Assembly: GCF_022869805.1 (NCBI RefSeq)
Contig: NZ_CP094974.1
Span: 4,030,001-4,094,000, forward strand
Origin: Halosolutus halophilus
GTDB lineage: Archaea > Halobacteriota > Halobacteria > Halobacteriales > Natrialbaceae
Reading direction: 5' to 3'
Length of the DNA stretch: 64,000 bases
Below the pieces are notes generated by a model that saw only the letters and a list, made by a program, of their open reading frames with translations, searched no databases and was not told the origin of the DNA. Shown in pieces: positions 9,101 through 15,699 of this stretch. Within the stretch, counting starts at the first letter, position 1. Every line of letters starts with the position of its first letter. Both the position numbers and the translations under genes were made by a program.

Positions 9101-10692
9101 TTCGCATATGTCGTTGTGGTGTTTATTGCGTCGATCCGTATATCGACGGCAATCGTGAGCTGCCGTGAGCTGTTCCACGCGGTCGCGAGCGGGTCGTTCG
9201 ACGCGGTTACCTCCTCTCCACTTTCATCAAACTCGAGGGCGTACTCATCGCATTTCGTGACGCCGTCCGGTGCGTGGAGCTTGGTGATCTCGCTGGCTGT
9301 GTGGTAGGTGCCGACCGCGTCTGGACCCTCAGACCGGATCCTGACGTCGTACTGCTCGCCGTCGAGGACGCCCGTGATGTTGTACTCCAGTGGATCGGCG
9401 TTGTACGCGACCGTCGCCTCGTCACTGTACGACGAGTTCGTCGATCGCTTCCACTGGATCCGGTATTGGCCCGTGTTCAATCCGGAATCGAAGTCCTCGG
9501 CCAGCATCTCGCCCTGGACAGTGCCATCGAGAGTGAAGCCGGTGACGTCCGGGACCGTCGTTGTCCCCGAGGCTTCGTTCGACGCGTTCGACTCGCCACC
9601 GTCGTTCTCCGCCGTGACGACGTAATAGTACGTCGTGCCGTTATTGAGGCCCGTGTCCGTGTACGTCTCGGTTCCTGCCGGGAGAGTGTCGACCGGAGTG
9701 TCCGTCGACGGGTCGATCCCCGACGACGTGTCGCGATAGATATTTACCTGATTCTCGTCGGCACCATCGGTCGCGAGTGTCCACGAGAGGTCGGCCTCGG
9801 TATCGCGAGTCGCGTCGACCGTCAGGTTGCTCGGCGCATTCGGCGGATTGACGGCGACGTACGTCACCTCGACGACGCCGTCGCCGGTTTGACTTCCGAT
9901 CGTCGTGTTTAATTGCTCGACGTTCGACGCGACGCCGCTCGATCCTCCGCCACCGCCGGCACCTGCGGCCCATGTCGATGACGACCCCTCGTAAGTATCG
10001 GCACCCCCGCCACCACCGCCGTACAAACCGCCACCTCCACCGCCACCGCCGGCGCTCGCATTGTCGGGACTAAGAGAACCGGCCCCATCTCCAGCGCCAC
10101 CTGTCCCTGACGAACCGGAACCGGCCGAGTTTCCGCCAGATCCACCGCTCGTCTGAGTACCGCCGGAACCGCCGGTGGCGCTCGCGCTATTCGCCGACGC
10201 GTTCGAGGCGTCATTACCTTGCAATCCACCCCCGTCAGCACCAGCGGAACTCCCCCTGTAACTGTCATACCCCGAGTCGGAGGTCGCGTCGCCACCTCCT
10301 CCGCCTCCCGCGGCGACTGCGAGACGGTCACTGATGGCACCGCCGGTCGGTCGAATATCGCTCGCGCCACCACCGCCACCACCAGCGCCGCTGTAACTGT
10401 CGCCACCGGCGCCACCCCCGTTAAATCCGCCACTACCTCCGGACCCGTTTGACCCTTCGCCACCTTGCCCACCGACGTATACGTCGAACTGTGCTCCCGG
10501 TTCGACCCCGTCTCGTATCTCGGCACGCAGGTATCCGCCGTTCCCGCCCGCTTCATTCCGAGCGTACCCGATACCGCCCTCTGCGCCGTACATATCGACG
10601 ATCATCCCGCCGACCGTATCTCCCCCGCTCGTCGTATCGGGTACGGTGAGGGTCTGGACCGATCCGGTGTATGAGTACGTCTCGTCGGCCAT
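6148..10692 (-). CDS. large tail spike/hub protein with Gly-rich, FN3 and LamG-like domains
   Basis: A 1514-residue protein, the last gene of the tail operon. Residues about 1-275 are extremely Gly-rich (runs such as GGGGGG), like Gly-rich adhesin domains. About 280-470 hold two fibronectin type III repeats (NAPSNLTVDATRDTEADLSW..., TGLNNGTTYYYVVTAEN). About 480-690 resemble a concanavalin/LamG fold, with a further FN3-like part to about 790. Residues about 800-930 (EIDLPSGRVVRPQILDDVRIEPRVNDLPRVRVPVP...) and the C terminus look like baseplate-hub protein. The position after the distal-tail gene and the sugar-binding type domains point to host recognition at the tail tip. Its start directly abuts the upstream stop. 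Confidence 0.75.
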   Translation of the reverse strand: MADETYSYTGSVQTLTVPDTTSGGDTVGGMIVDMYGAEGGIGYARNEAGGNGGYLRAEIRDGVEPGAQFDVYVGGQGGEGSNGSGGSGGFNGGGAGGDSYSGAGGGGGGASDIRPTGGAISDRLAVAAGGGGGGDATSDSGYDSYRGSSAGADGGGLQGNDASNASANSASATGGSGGTQTSGGSGGNSAGSGSSGTGGAGDGAGSLSPDNASAGGGGGGGGLYGGGGGGADTYEGSSSTWAAGAGGGGGSSGVASNVEQLNTTIGSQTGDGVVEVTYVAVNPPNAPSNLTVDATRDTEADLSWTLATDGADENQVNIYRDTSSGIDPSTDTPVDTLPAGTETYTDTGLNNGTTYYYVVTAENDGGESNASNEASGTTTVPDVTGFTLDGTVQGEMLAEDFDSGLNTGQYRIQWKRSTNSSYSDEATVAYNADPLEYNITGVLDGEQYDVRIRSEGPDAVGTYHTASEITKLHAPDGVTKCDEYALEFDESGEEVTASNDPLATAWNSSRQLTIAVDIRIDAINTTTTYANVADYATSADGSARLERANDNNYIRWTFPKSDGNTNYAPAIFSSMEVGEWHTLTLVVDYPNESQSFGYVDGDLDSTKDDPGTSTDWNTAESFRYFFEGWANYTLGRVAAWDRPLSAKEVEAQANGALPRDGLIAAHVFNEGSGTTSDDLSSNSNDATISGSPTWVAGDSDLKHFSLRVGWNDNSNFDGSYQIWRDRLDGKRDSVYDDPDLGELIATVSDTTAEYYDGESPAIDPDKDYTYTIRAQTQYVYADGVGTLTPDSAGLAQYPAGPRGWHVEIDLPSGRVVRPQILDDVRIEPRVNDLPRVRVPVPRDEAYTLQDYEGAAMRVFRDGERQPIDELEDVVIEPGKSELVGLGGTQLERRVQRDVIQEAAHTLADDLVTTETDYATVVDTPDVDSVTGELLRSVDTESEFVDELSPASTEPWVTDSGGIRPAQTCYYEFAQREDFGNYSGIGSADTMEGYIDDAVRTFTSNGDYIEFYSFSPEYTIPADSVGFAIRWGGDSSPNDMAVIVKDASDDTEVGRIEYQSGSQSFGPYVDFDDTSFGTTWNGSDLKAGTDYYIRLECTQSNSETYVGAIMLHDKRYYDQSRAGPDFYSSVDTTSDQANAPALYPPRGTSITSADAETIYSIDVGYVTSTWSETSGPQAIALSNDNGLTWTESSNTTSLTADFADLSSTVRIRLTAGAYSPDGTRDTDTPRDGYDAQRIDDYEITFDGDDTPLILNDSWDEDLLDILVDIAERSDSLFEVRQAGETTEVHWAQAGQRASTQDLDLASYSVTKRGEQTLRATIKGGGRTTRETIDAGHDTAVALEQSTLVPGTETVRDASTGENYQYLRDYTISNSTGELTVQSGGEIADGQTLEVEYDYKVTGTFEADSYAGDPRTDRTKTINGLTTERGCELAAKLIVDTASTPRWEADVEIPAAEYVNGLLEAIDVDGIAGEAMSVYDLEITPERLSLRLGSRKRAEDSIEQIRSTVDATSDRV

Positions 10693-11835
10693 CTATCGAC
10701 GCACCTCCGTCCTGGAGGCGAGCGTCTTCGTCCCCTGCGGATCGACGATCGTCGTCGCGGCGATCGGCGAGAGCCAGTTCTGGAGTTCGGTCGGGATCGG
10801 CCCCGACTCGTTATCGGGGATGTGCCAGAGGACATCCTCACCACCGCGCTTGGCGATCGCGTCGAGGGCGTAGAGCGTGCCGTCGACGTCGAACGTCAAC
10901 TGCGCGACGACCCGGACCATGCCGATCTCCGTGAGGTCGACGTCGTAGAGGTCCGTCGTCGACGGCTTTGACAGCGAGACCGAACTCCAGACCGTGTTCG
11001 TCGCGTCCCAGCGCTCGGCCGAAAGCGTCCCGTTGGCCTCGTCGAGCGTCACGCGCAGCCGCCCGGTGTCGAGGATGACGTTGCCCTCGGGGTCGTGGGC
11101 CGGATCGAAGACGCTTTCCCAGACCCGGACGCGACCGTCGGCGTTCTCGACGTACTTCTCGGCCTCGCCGAGCGTGTCGTAGACGCGACAGTCCGGCCAG
11201 CGCTCGTCGCCGTAGTCGATCTCGTAGATCAGCGTCGGGTCACTGCCGACCGCGGTCTCGCCGGCGTCGAGGTCGTACATCTCGACGTCGGCGAACTCGG
11301 CCGACCGCGTCTGGGACGCCGACGCCGGGGATCGCGAGCCGTCGGTCGGGTTGTACCACTGGACCTTTTGCGCTGCCGCCGGCACGCCGATCAGCGCCGT
11401 CAGATCACTGCCGAAATCGTGATCGACCTGGCGCCGGTTGATCGCCAGTTGCCGGTAACTCTCCCGCGTCGTCCCCTTCTTTTTCAGTCCGAGTTCCCAC
11501 GCGTAGACGTCCTGAGCGTTGGCGTGTGCCGGTTCGACGTTGGCGCTCTCGACCTCGTAGTAGCCCGCCTCCGCGATGGTCCCGTTCTTGCGAAAGAGCG
11601 GGGTCGCCTCGATCGTCGAGTTGGCGAGTTCCTGGAGTTCCGTCGCGAACAGTTCGGCGTGCCACGTGCCAGTCCGCCACTGGCCCTCGAGGGTGAGATC
11701 GGCGGCGCCGCTCGATACCTGCTCGACGACCGCACTCTCACCGAGGACGCCAGCCTCCGCGAGTTGCGATCGGCGTACATCGCGTTGGTTAGTGTGCGAC
11801 GCTTCCTCGAGCGGGATCTTGTAGAGCAGTTTCAT
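10693..11835 (-). CDS. distal tail protein (Dit-like)
   Basis: A 380-residue, beta-rich protein lying between a tail protein and the large tail spike, where distal tail (Dit) proteins are found in siphovirus-type tail modules. The sequence (MKLLYKIPLEEASHTNQRDVRR...) has no signature I can match directly, so the assignment rests on size and gene order. Dit joins the tail tube to the tip complex. The gap to the preceding gene is only a few bases, so the genes are probably co-transcribed. Confidence 0.55.
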   Translation of the reverse strand: MKLLYKIPLEEASHTNQRDVRRSQLAEAGVLGESAVVEQVSSGAADLTLEGQWRTGTWHAELFATELQELANSTIEATPLFRKNGTIAEAGYYEVESANVEPAHANAQDVYAWELGLKKKGTTRESYRQLAINRRQVDHDFGSDLTALIGVPAAAQKVQWYNPTDGSRSPASASQTRSAEFADVEMYDLDAGETAVGSDPTLIYEIDYGDERWPDCRVYDTLGEAEKYVENADGRVRVWESVFDPAHDPEGNVILDTGRLRVTLDEANGTLSAERWDATNTVWSSVSLSKPSTTDLYDVDLTEIGMVRVVAQLTFDVDGTLYALDAIAKRGGEDVLWHIPDNESGPIPTELQNWLSPIAATTIVDPQGTKTLASRTEVRR

Positions 11836-11841
11836 GGTAGG

Positions 11842-12513
11842 TCACACGTCCGGGACGTAATCCGCGAGTTCGTCGACGGCGTCGTCGATCGCCTCCTGGA
11901 CGCCGTTGAGCGCCTCCTCGATCTCCGGGAGCAGCGCCGTCCGCGTCAACTCGATCGTCCCCTCGATCGACGAGGGACTGTCGCCGCCGTCCCACTCGAT
12001 CCGCGCCTCGCTGATCGCGACGACCAGCGGCTCGCCGAAGGCCCCCGCCGTAGTGGCGTAGGTGCCGTCGGTAAACTGACCGTGGTAGAGACGAGCTCGC
12101 CCGCCGGAGTCGGTCCGAGCCTCGGCGAGGTAGTGTTCGAGGATCTGTTTCTGGTCCAGCGGGCCGCAGCCGGCGGCGTCGTACTGCGTGACGTCGTCGG
12201 GGTTGGTCGGATCGGTCGAGCCGTCGCCCCACCGACCGTCGTTGAAGCCGGCTTCGAACGAAATCGAGAACGAATGCTCGCCGGCGCCACCGTCGACGTG
12301 GTATCCGCGCCGCCGTTCGAAGTCGGCGTCCTGGATGTCGTCGATCGCCCCCGACGCGAGGTCGAACGCCTGCCGGAGATACTGTCCCCGGTTGGAGAGG
12401 ATGAACTCGCGGGTGACCTCGCCACTCTCGCCGAGGCCGCCGCGGAACTCGAAGACGCCGGTCCGGTTGTCCAGGTCGATCTCGAGGACGGCTTTGTCAC
12501 TCAGTCCGGGCAT
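11842..12513 (-). CDS. tail structural protein
   Basis: A 223-residue acidic protein located between the tape measure and the Dit-like gene. It has beta-strand-rich central segments and a helical C terminus (LLPEIEEALNGVQEAIDDAVDELADYVPDV). By position it is a tail or baseplate component acting with the tape-measure tip. I do not recognise a family. Confidence 0.55.
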   Translation of the reverse strand: MPGLSDKAVLEIDLDNRTGVFEFRGGLGESGEVTREFILSNRGQYLRQAFDLASGAIDDIQDADFERRRGYHVDGGAGEHSFSISFEAGFNDGRWGDGSTDPTNPDDVTQYDAAGCGPLDQKQILEHYLAEARTDSGGRARLYHGQFTDGTYATTAGAFGEPLVVAISEARIEWDGGDSPSSIEGTIELTRTALLPEIEEALNGVQEAIDDAVDELADYVPDV

Positions 12514-12564
12514 GTGTATCGAAAACAGCGTCGCGGTGACCGTGCGACGACGGTGGTCCGTAGG

Positions 12565-12777
12565 CTATTCGGGGTAGTCGTCGGGTGGCCCCATCTTGAC
12601 GGCGCCGTAGCTCAGCGTGGCGAGGGCGGCAATGCCAAACACTGGGATCCAGGAGTTGCCAGGGAACATATTGAGCACCATGAGAGGAACGATCACAACC
12701 ACGGGGCCGAAGAATAACAGGATAAGCGCGCGGACGTTTCTCTCCAGAGCACTCTCGGAACTGCGTGGTTGGTCCAT
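12565..12777 (-). CDS. small two-helix membrane protein
   Basis: A 70-residue protein with two hydrophobic segments (LILLFFGPVVVIVPLMVLNMF and WIPVFGIAALATLSYGAVK) and charged ends. It sits inside the tail operon on the coding strand. A holin is one possibility by size and topology, but holin-like function is not shown by sequence and it could equally be a small membrane protein of unknown use. Confidence 0.6.
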   Translation of the reverse strand: MDQPRSSESALERNVRALILLFFGPVVVIVPLMVLNMFPGNSWIPVFGIAALATLSYGAVKMGPPDDYPE

Positions 12778-12808
12778 GGCCGCCCGTTTGGTTATTCATG
12801 TATAAAGA

Positions 12809-14212
12809 TCACTGTGAAAGTTGACGTTCGAGGTCACGGATCGCGTCGTCGATCATGCGCTCAGTCTCGTCGAGGATGTCGTCACGGAACGAGTCAAGGT
12901 CAGTGTCGACGCTGACGTCACCGAGGTTCACTGTGACGTCCTGTTGGGGTTCGACGGTGACGTTCGTGCCAGTGGCGCCCCCGTCCGGCGGTTGCCAGTC
13001 ATCGGGAAGACCTGGCGCCGGGTCGGTGGCCGTCGAGCGGGTCGTCCGAGGTTTGGTGCCAACACCTTCGCCAGCGACGGCAGCCGTTTCACCGCCTGGC
13101 AATTCGCGGATGAACGTCTCGGCCAGATCGAACACCGACACATCTTCGTCAGATGAGGTGTCGAGATCTCCACCGCTTCTTCCCCCACTAACCGAGATCT
13201 CGATCGGGTCGACGGCCTCGACCTCGATCGGATCGACGTCTTCGACCTCGAGCGGGCTGGGGTCCTCGACGGCGTATGGCTCGTCGGGATGATCGAGCGC
13301 GTACGGTTCCTCCGGATGGTCGACGTCGTACGGGTCTTCGGGGTGATCGACGGCGTAGGGGTCGTCCGGGTGATCGATCGCGTACGGGTCCTCTGGGTGG
13401 TCGACCGCGTATGGGTCCTCGGGGTGATCGACGGCCAGCGGATCGTCGGGGACATCGACGCCGATCTCCTCGACGTCCTCGGTGTTGAGCGCGACCTCCT
13501 CGTCGGAGAGGACGTCGCCGACGGCCGTGCCGACAGCCGAGCCAATCCCGGAACCGAGTGCCGGCCCGATCGCCCCACTCAGTAGGCCAGCGCCGGCGCC
13601 GGCACCGACGCCAAGCAGTTCGTCGAGGATCCCTCCAGCCCCGCCGCCGTCGTCTCCCTCGAGGCCAGCGAGAAGTTCGACGGCCGCCTCGAGGCTCTCT
13701 GTCCGTTGCCGATCCCACCGATACTGTCGGCGCTCCCGACGGCGTCGGCGACCCTCGTTACGACCCCCGTCCGTCTGCTGGGGTGGCTGCTCTGGGAACT
13801 CCGGACTGGAACCACTGGGCAGCGAGAGCGCGAGGTCCCCCGGTGGCTCACTCTCTGCTGGGTCCGGTTCCTCGACAGGATCCGGTGTCGGCTCCGCGAG
13901 ATCGAGGGGATCTTGAGACTCCTCGGGGGCGAGTGTCTCTACCTGCGCGGCGATGTCCTCGAGGACGGCCGTCTGGTCGGTCAGCAGTTGTCGCGTTCGG
14001 GCCCGATCGCGAGCAGCCATCTCTCGCGATTCCGCACGCGTGTTATCCGGCGACGACGTCTGTCGAGCTTGGGACGATCGGTTGGCGTCCGTCTGGACAT
14101 CGACGGTGATCGGCGTCTGTGTAAACTCCTGTTCGACCTGCTGGCGAGCCGTGCGGAGCGATTGCTGCTCGACGACGATGTCTAACGAGGCTTCAGATTC
14201 GAATTCGCTCAT
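12809..14212 (-). CDS. tape-measure-like tail protein with 9-residue repeats
   Basis: A 467-residue protein directly after the tail chaperone in gene order, the normal tape-measure position. Residues 1-100 are helical, about 155-170 are very basic (RRRRRERRQYR), and about 196-235 form a Gly/Ala-rich hydrophobic stretch typical of tape measures. Residues 257-319 are seven tandem copies of a nine-residue unit (DPYAVDHPE and variants). The C terminus is helical. At about 1.5 angstrom per residue a 467-residue ruler would give a tail near 70 nm, a rough inference. I see no Shine-Dalgarno site before the ATG. A TATA-like box (TATGAATT on the minus strand, about 14244-14237) lies inside repeat unit U1, some 30 bases upstream. 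Confidence 0.65.
   Translation of the reverse strand: MSEFESEASLDIVVEQQSLRTARQQVEQEFTQTPITVDVQTDANRSSQARQTSSPDNTRAESREMAARDRARTRQLLTDQTAVLEDIAAQVETLAPEESQDPLDLAEPTPDPVEEPDPAESEPPGDLALSLPSGSSPEFPEQPPQQTDGGRNEGRRRRRERRQYRWDRQRTESLEAAVELLAGLEGDDGGGAGGILDELLGVGAGAGAGLLSGAIGPALGSGIGSAVGTAVGDVLSDEEVALNTEDVEEIGVDVPDDPLAVDHPEDPYAVDHPEDPYAIDHPDDPYAVDHPEDPYDVDHPEEPYALDHPDEPYAVEDPSPLEVEDVDPIEVEAVDPIEISVSGGRSGGDLDTSSDEDVSVFDLAETFIRELPGGETAAVAGEGVGTKPRTTRSTATDPAPGLPDDWQPPDGGATGTNVTVEPQQDVTVNLGDVSVDTDLDSFRDDILDETERMIDDAIRDLERQLSQ
13256..13444 (-). repeat. in-frame 27-base tandem repeat in tape-measure gene
   Basis: Seven consecutive 27-base units encode DPLAVDHPE, DPYAVDHPE, DPYAIDHPD, DPYAVDHPE, DPYDVDHPE, EPYALDHPD and EPYAVEDPS. 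The protein pattern is better conserved than the DNA, so the repeat is kept by selection rather than being very recent. There are no spacers, so it is not a CRISPR array. Confidence 0.9.
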
Positions 14213-14230
14213 TGTGAGTGGTGGTTAGCT

Positions 14231-14281
14231 CTGTTGAATTCATAGTGCGTTCAGCGCGAAGGGACGAACGCTCAGTACAGG
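14231..14281 (+). repeat. upstream repeat unit U1
   Basis: This 51-base unit shares its beginning (CTGTTGAATTCATAGTGCG) and its end (GCTCAGTACAGG) with U3 at 29899-29971, but lacks about 20 central bases. It lies 153 bases before the SPW gene. Confidence 0.6.
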
Positions 14282-14434
14282 CGGAATACATACCATCATG
14301 TTCAAGCCGAGTATCCCGGAACGGGGAATGCGGTAGAAGAGGCAGAACAAATGAGCAAACCGGACAGCACACGGCCACTCGACAAGTGCAGGCACCCTCG
14401 TTTTCTTCCCGCGACGGCTACAGAGGATGCCTTC

Positions 14435-14872
14435 ATGAGCGACACACCAACTGATACCGAACCGACCCGCAGTACCGAAGCCGATCGTGATGCCCTCAAC
14501 ACGGACACGATGCAGTGGGTGAGCGCGATCGTCGCCCTGGCGGGACTGGGGCTCGTGGCCTACCCGTTCGTGTTCGAGGCGACGGAGGCGGCGATCTGGA
14601 ACGACACCATGACCGGGACGGCGATCTTCCTACTCGCCGGGTACAACTTCTACCGGTTAACGCGGGATCACCTGGCGAACGTCGCCATCGCGTCGCTGAC
14701 CACGCTGCTCGGGCTGTGGGCGCTCGTCTCCCCTGCGGTGATCGAGATGGGGAGCAGCGAACTCGCAATGAGCACCGCCGCCGGCGGCCTGCTCATCGCT
14801 GCCCTCTCGGCATACAGCGCCTATGCGAACAACAAGGCCGATACTCCCCAAACGCGCCCCGCTCGCGCTTAA
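14435..14872 (+). CDS. SPW-repeat membrane protein
   Basis: A 145-residue membrane protein with four hydrophobic helices arranged as two similar halves. The segments around LGLVAYPFVFEA and LGLWALVSPAVIE, followed by small-residue helices, match the SPW-repeat family, small membrane proteins of unknown function common in haloarchaea and bacteria. I chose the ATG at 14435 (MSDTPTDTEPTRS) because upstream codons (from 14351) give Cys/Arg-rich sequence unlike a haloarchaeal N terminus. It is transcribed against the tail operon and is bounded by repeat units U1 and D1, so it is probably inserted cargo rather than a virion gene. Confidence 0.75.
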   Translation: MSDTPTDTEPTRSTEADRDALNTDTMQWVSAIVALAGLGLVAYPFVFEATEAAIWNDTMTGTAIFLLAGYNFYRLTRDHLANVAIASLTTLLGLWALVSPAVIEMGSSELAMSTAAGGLLIAALSAYSAYANNKADTPQTRPARA

Positions 14873-14953
14873 TACGCTTGCCAACGAAGAGTAGACCGTG
14901 CCGTAGCCGATACGTTCGCACGTCCTCTTCCGGGTAGTTCAGACGTTTAGTTT

Positions 14954-15002
14954 TGAAATAAACGGCGGTGTCATGCTGAAGATATCCTCTGTATTCAGCA
15001 CA
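14954..15002 (+). repeat. downstream repeat unit D1
   Basis: Starts GAAATAAACGG and carries the D core CCTCTGTATTCAGCA, as D2 and D3 do at 29813 and 30672. It lies 82 bases after the SPW stop codon. TGTATTCAGCA at its end is the reverse complement of the first bases of U2. Confidence 0.65.
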
Positions 15003-15033
15003 ACTGTTGAAACCTATCATCGCCAATAGGGTT

Positions 15034-15698
15034 CTACAAGGTCTGTTCGTTATGCATCAGCGCGAGGATCTCGAGATCACGCCGACTGTACTGACGGGCC
15101 TCGCGAGGGTCGTGGCCGTGGACCATCGCGACGCCGACCAGATAGTCGAGCATCACTCGGCCGTCGATTTGGCCCGAAGTTTCTCCACGTACAACCGCCA
15201 GGAGCTGTTCTCGTTTCCCTCACCCACCGACGTCATCTCGTCAACCTTCGCGTCCGCCCACTCGAGATAAGCTGGTGGGAGTTGAGCGACGATCGCGACG
15301 CGCTCGTCGACGCTTGCGGTCTCCCAGTTGTCGAGCGCTTTGCAGTAGGGCGCCTCGACTGTCCCGGCGGCGACGTAGTAGTTGCGCCGGGCTTTCCCAC
15401 CACCGCCGGTCGATCGGAGGCGATCGATCGCTTCGGCCTCCTCGCCGCCAGTGAGCCCGCCGAGCGTGACGCCGTCGACGTCCTCGTCCCACTCCGGTTG
15501 AGCGTCGTCCTCGTGGGCATTGCGGGCCCACACCATCGCGTCGTCGTAGGTATCGAGGTCGTTGCAGGTCCGCGAGAGATCGTCGAACGCAGGGTTGTCT
15601 CGCGAAACCTCGACCATGCTGTCGGTGACCTCCTCTTTCTGTTCTCGGATCCGCTCGAGTTCTGTCTCGAACTCGAAGAACTCCGTCTCTCGGGCCAT
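15034..15698 (-). CDS. tail assembly chaperone, long form made by -1 frameshift
   Basis: The short-form frame contains the heptamer G GGA AAC (15219-15213) in the correct phase. The -1 frame opens exactly there, because a TGA codon immediately precedes the heptamer in that frame. It then continues for 59 codons (REQLLAVVRGETSGQIDGRV... to ...ALMHNEQTL) to a TAG at 15034, giving a predicted 221-residue fusion. The downstream part is clearly protein-like. The gene lies between the tail tube and tape-measure genes, where tailed phages make G and GT chaperones that load the tape measure. An alternative is independent translation from the ATG at 15153, which overlaps the short-form stop (TGATG) and would give 39 residues. 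Confidence 0.75.
15153..15698 (-). CDS. tail assembly chaperone, short form
   Basis: A 181-residue acidic helical protein (MARETEFFEFETELERIREQKEEV...) ending at TGA 15153-15155. Its family is not recognisable from sequence, but it occupies the chaperone position after the tail tube gene and carries the frameshift signal near codon 162. Short-form chaperones coat the tape measure before tube polymerisation and are not kept in the virion. It begins just after the tail tube stop codon. Confidence 0.7.
   Translation of the reverse strand: MARETEFFEFETELERIREQKEEVTDSMVEVSRDNPAFDDLSRTCNDLDTYDDAMVWARNAHEDDAQPEWDEDVDGVTLGGLTGGEEAEAIDRLRSTGGGGKARRNYYVAAGTVEAPYCKALDNWETASVDERVAIVAQLPPAYLEWADAKVDEMTSVGEGNENSSWRLYVEKLRAKSTAE
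15213..15219 (-). promoter_or_regulatory. -1 ribosomal slippery heptamer GGGAAAC
   Basis: On the minus strand the bases read G GGA AAC in the zero frame, a canonical X XXY YYZ slippery site and one base different from the lambda G-T site GGGAAAG. Slippage re-pairs the two tRNAs on GGG and AAA and continues at CGA in the -1 frame. I did not evaluate a downstream stimulatory structure. Confidence 0.75.
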
Positions 15699-15699
15699 G

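Larger units (their letters stand above)
14231..15002 (+). mobile_element. candidate repeat-bounded cassette carrying the SPW gene
   Basis: This unit fills almost the whole gap between the tail-chaperone gene (ending 15034) and the tape-measure gene (starting 14212), and its cargo gene faces against the tail operon. It begins with unit U1 and ends with unit D1, whose outer parts are imperfect inverted copies (CTGTTGAATTCA against TGTATTCAGCA). The same arrangement surrounds three other plus-strand genes at 28.66-31.2 kb. No transposase is present and I could not define a clear target duplication. Confidence 0.5.

Noticed and set aside
6811-9912. Long plus-strand reading frames opposite the tail spike gene (for example 7339-8763, 9274-9912)
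   Set aside because: High-GC antisense shadows with Arg/Val/Asp-rich composition; the minus-strand protein has recognisable domains.
11095-12717. 540-codon plus-strand frame opposite Dit-like and tail genes
   Set aside because: Antisense shadow; crosses two coherent minus-strand genes.
13256-13444. CRISPR array
   Set aside because: Tandem 27-base units without spacers, in frame and coding.
14793-15026. 77-codon minus-strand frame downstream of the tail chaperone
   Set aside because: It consists mostly of repeat unit D1 and antisense SPW sequence; similar frames appear at D2-U3 and D3-U4 only because the repeats are shared.
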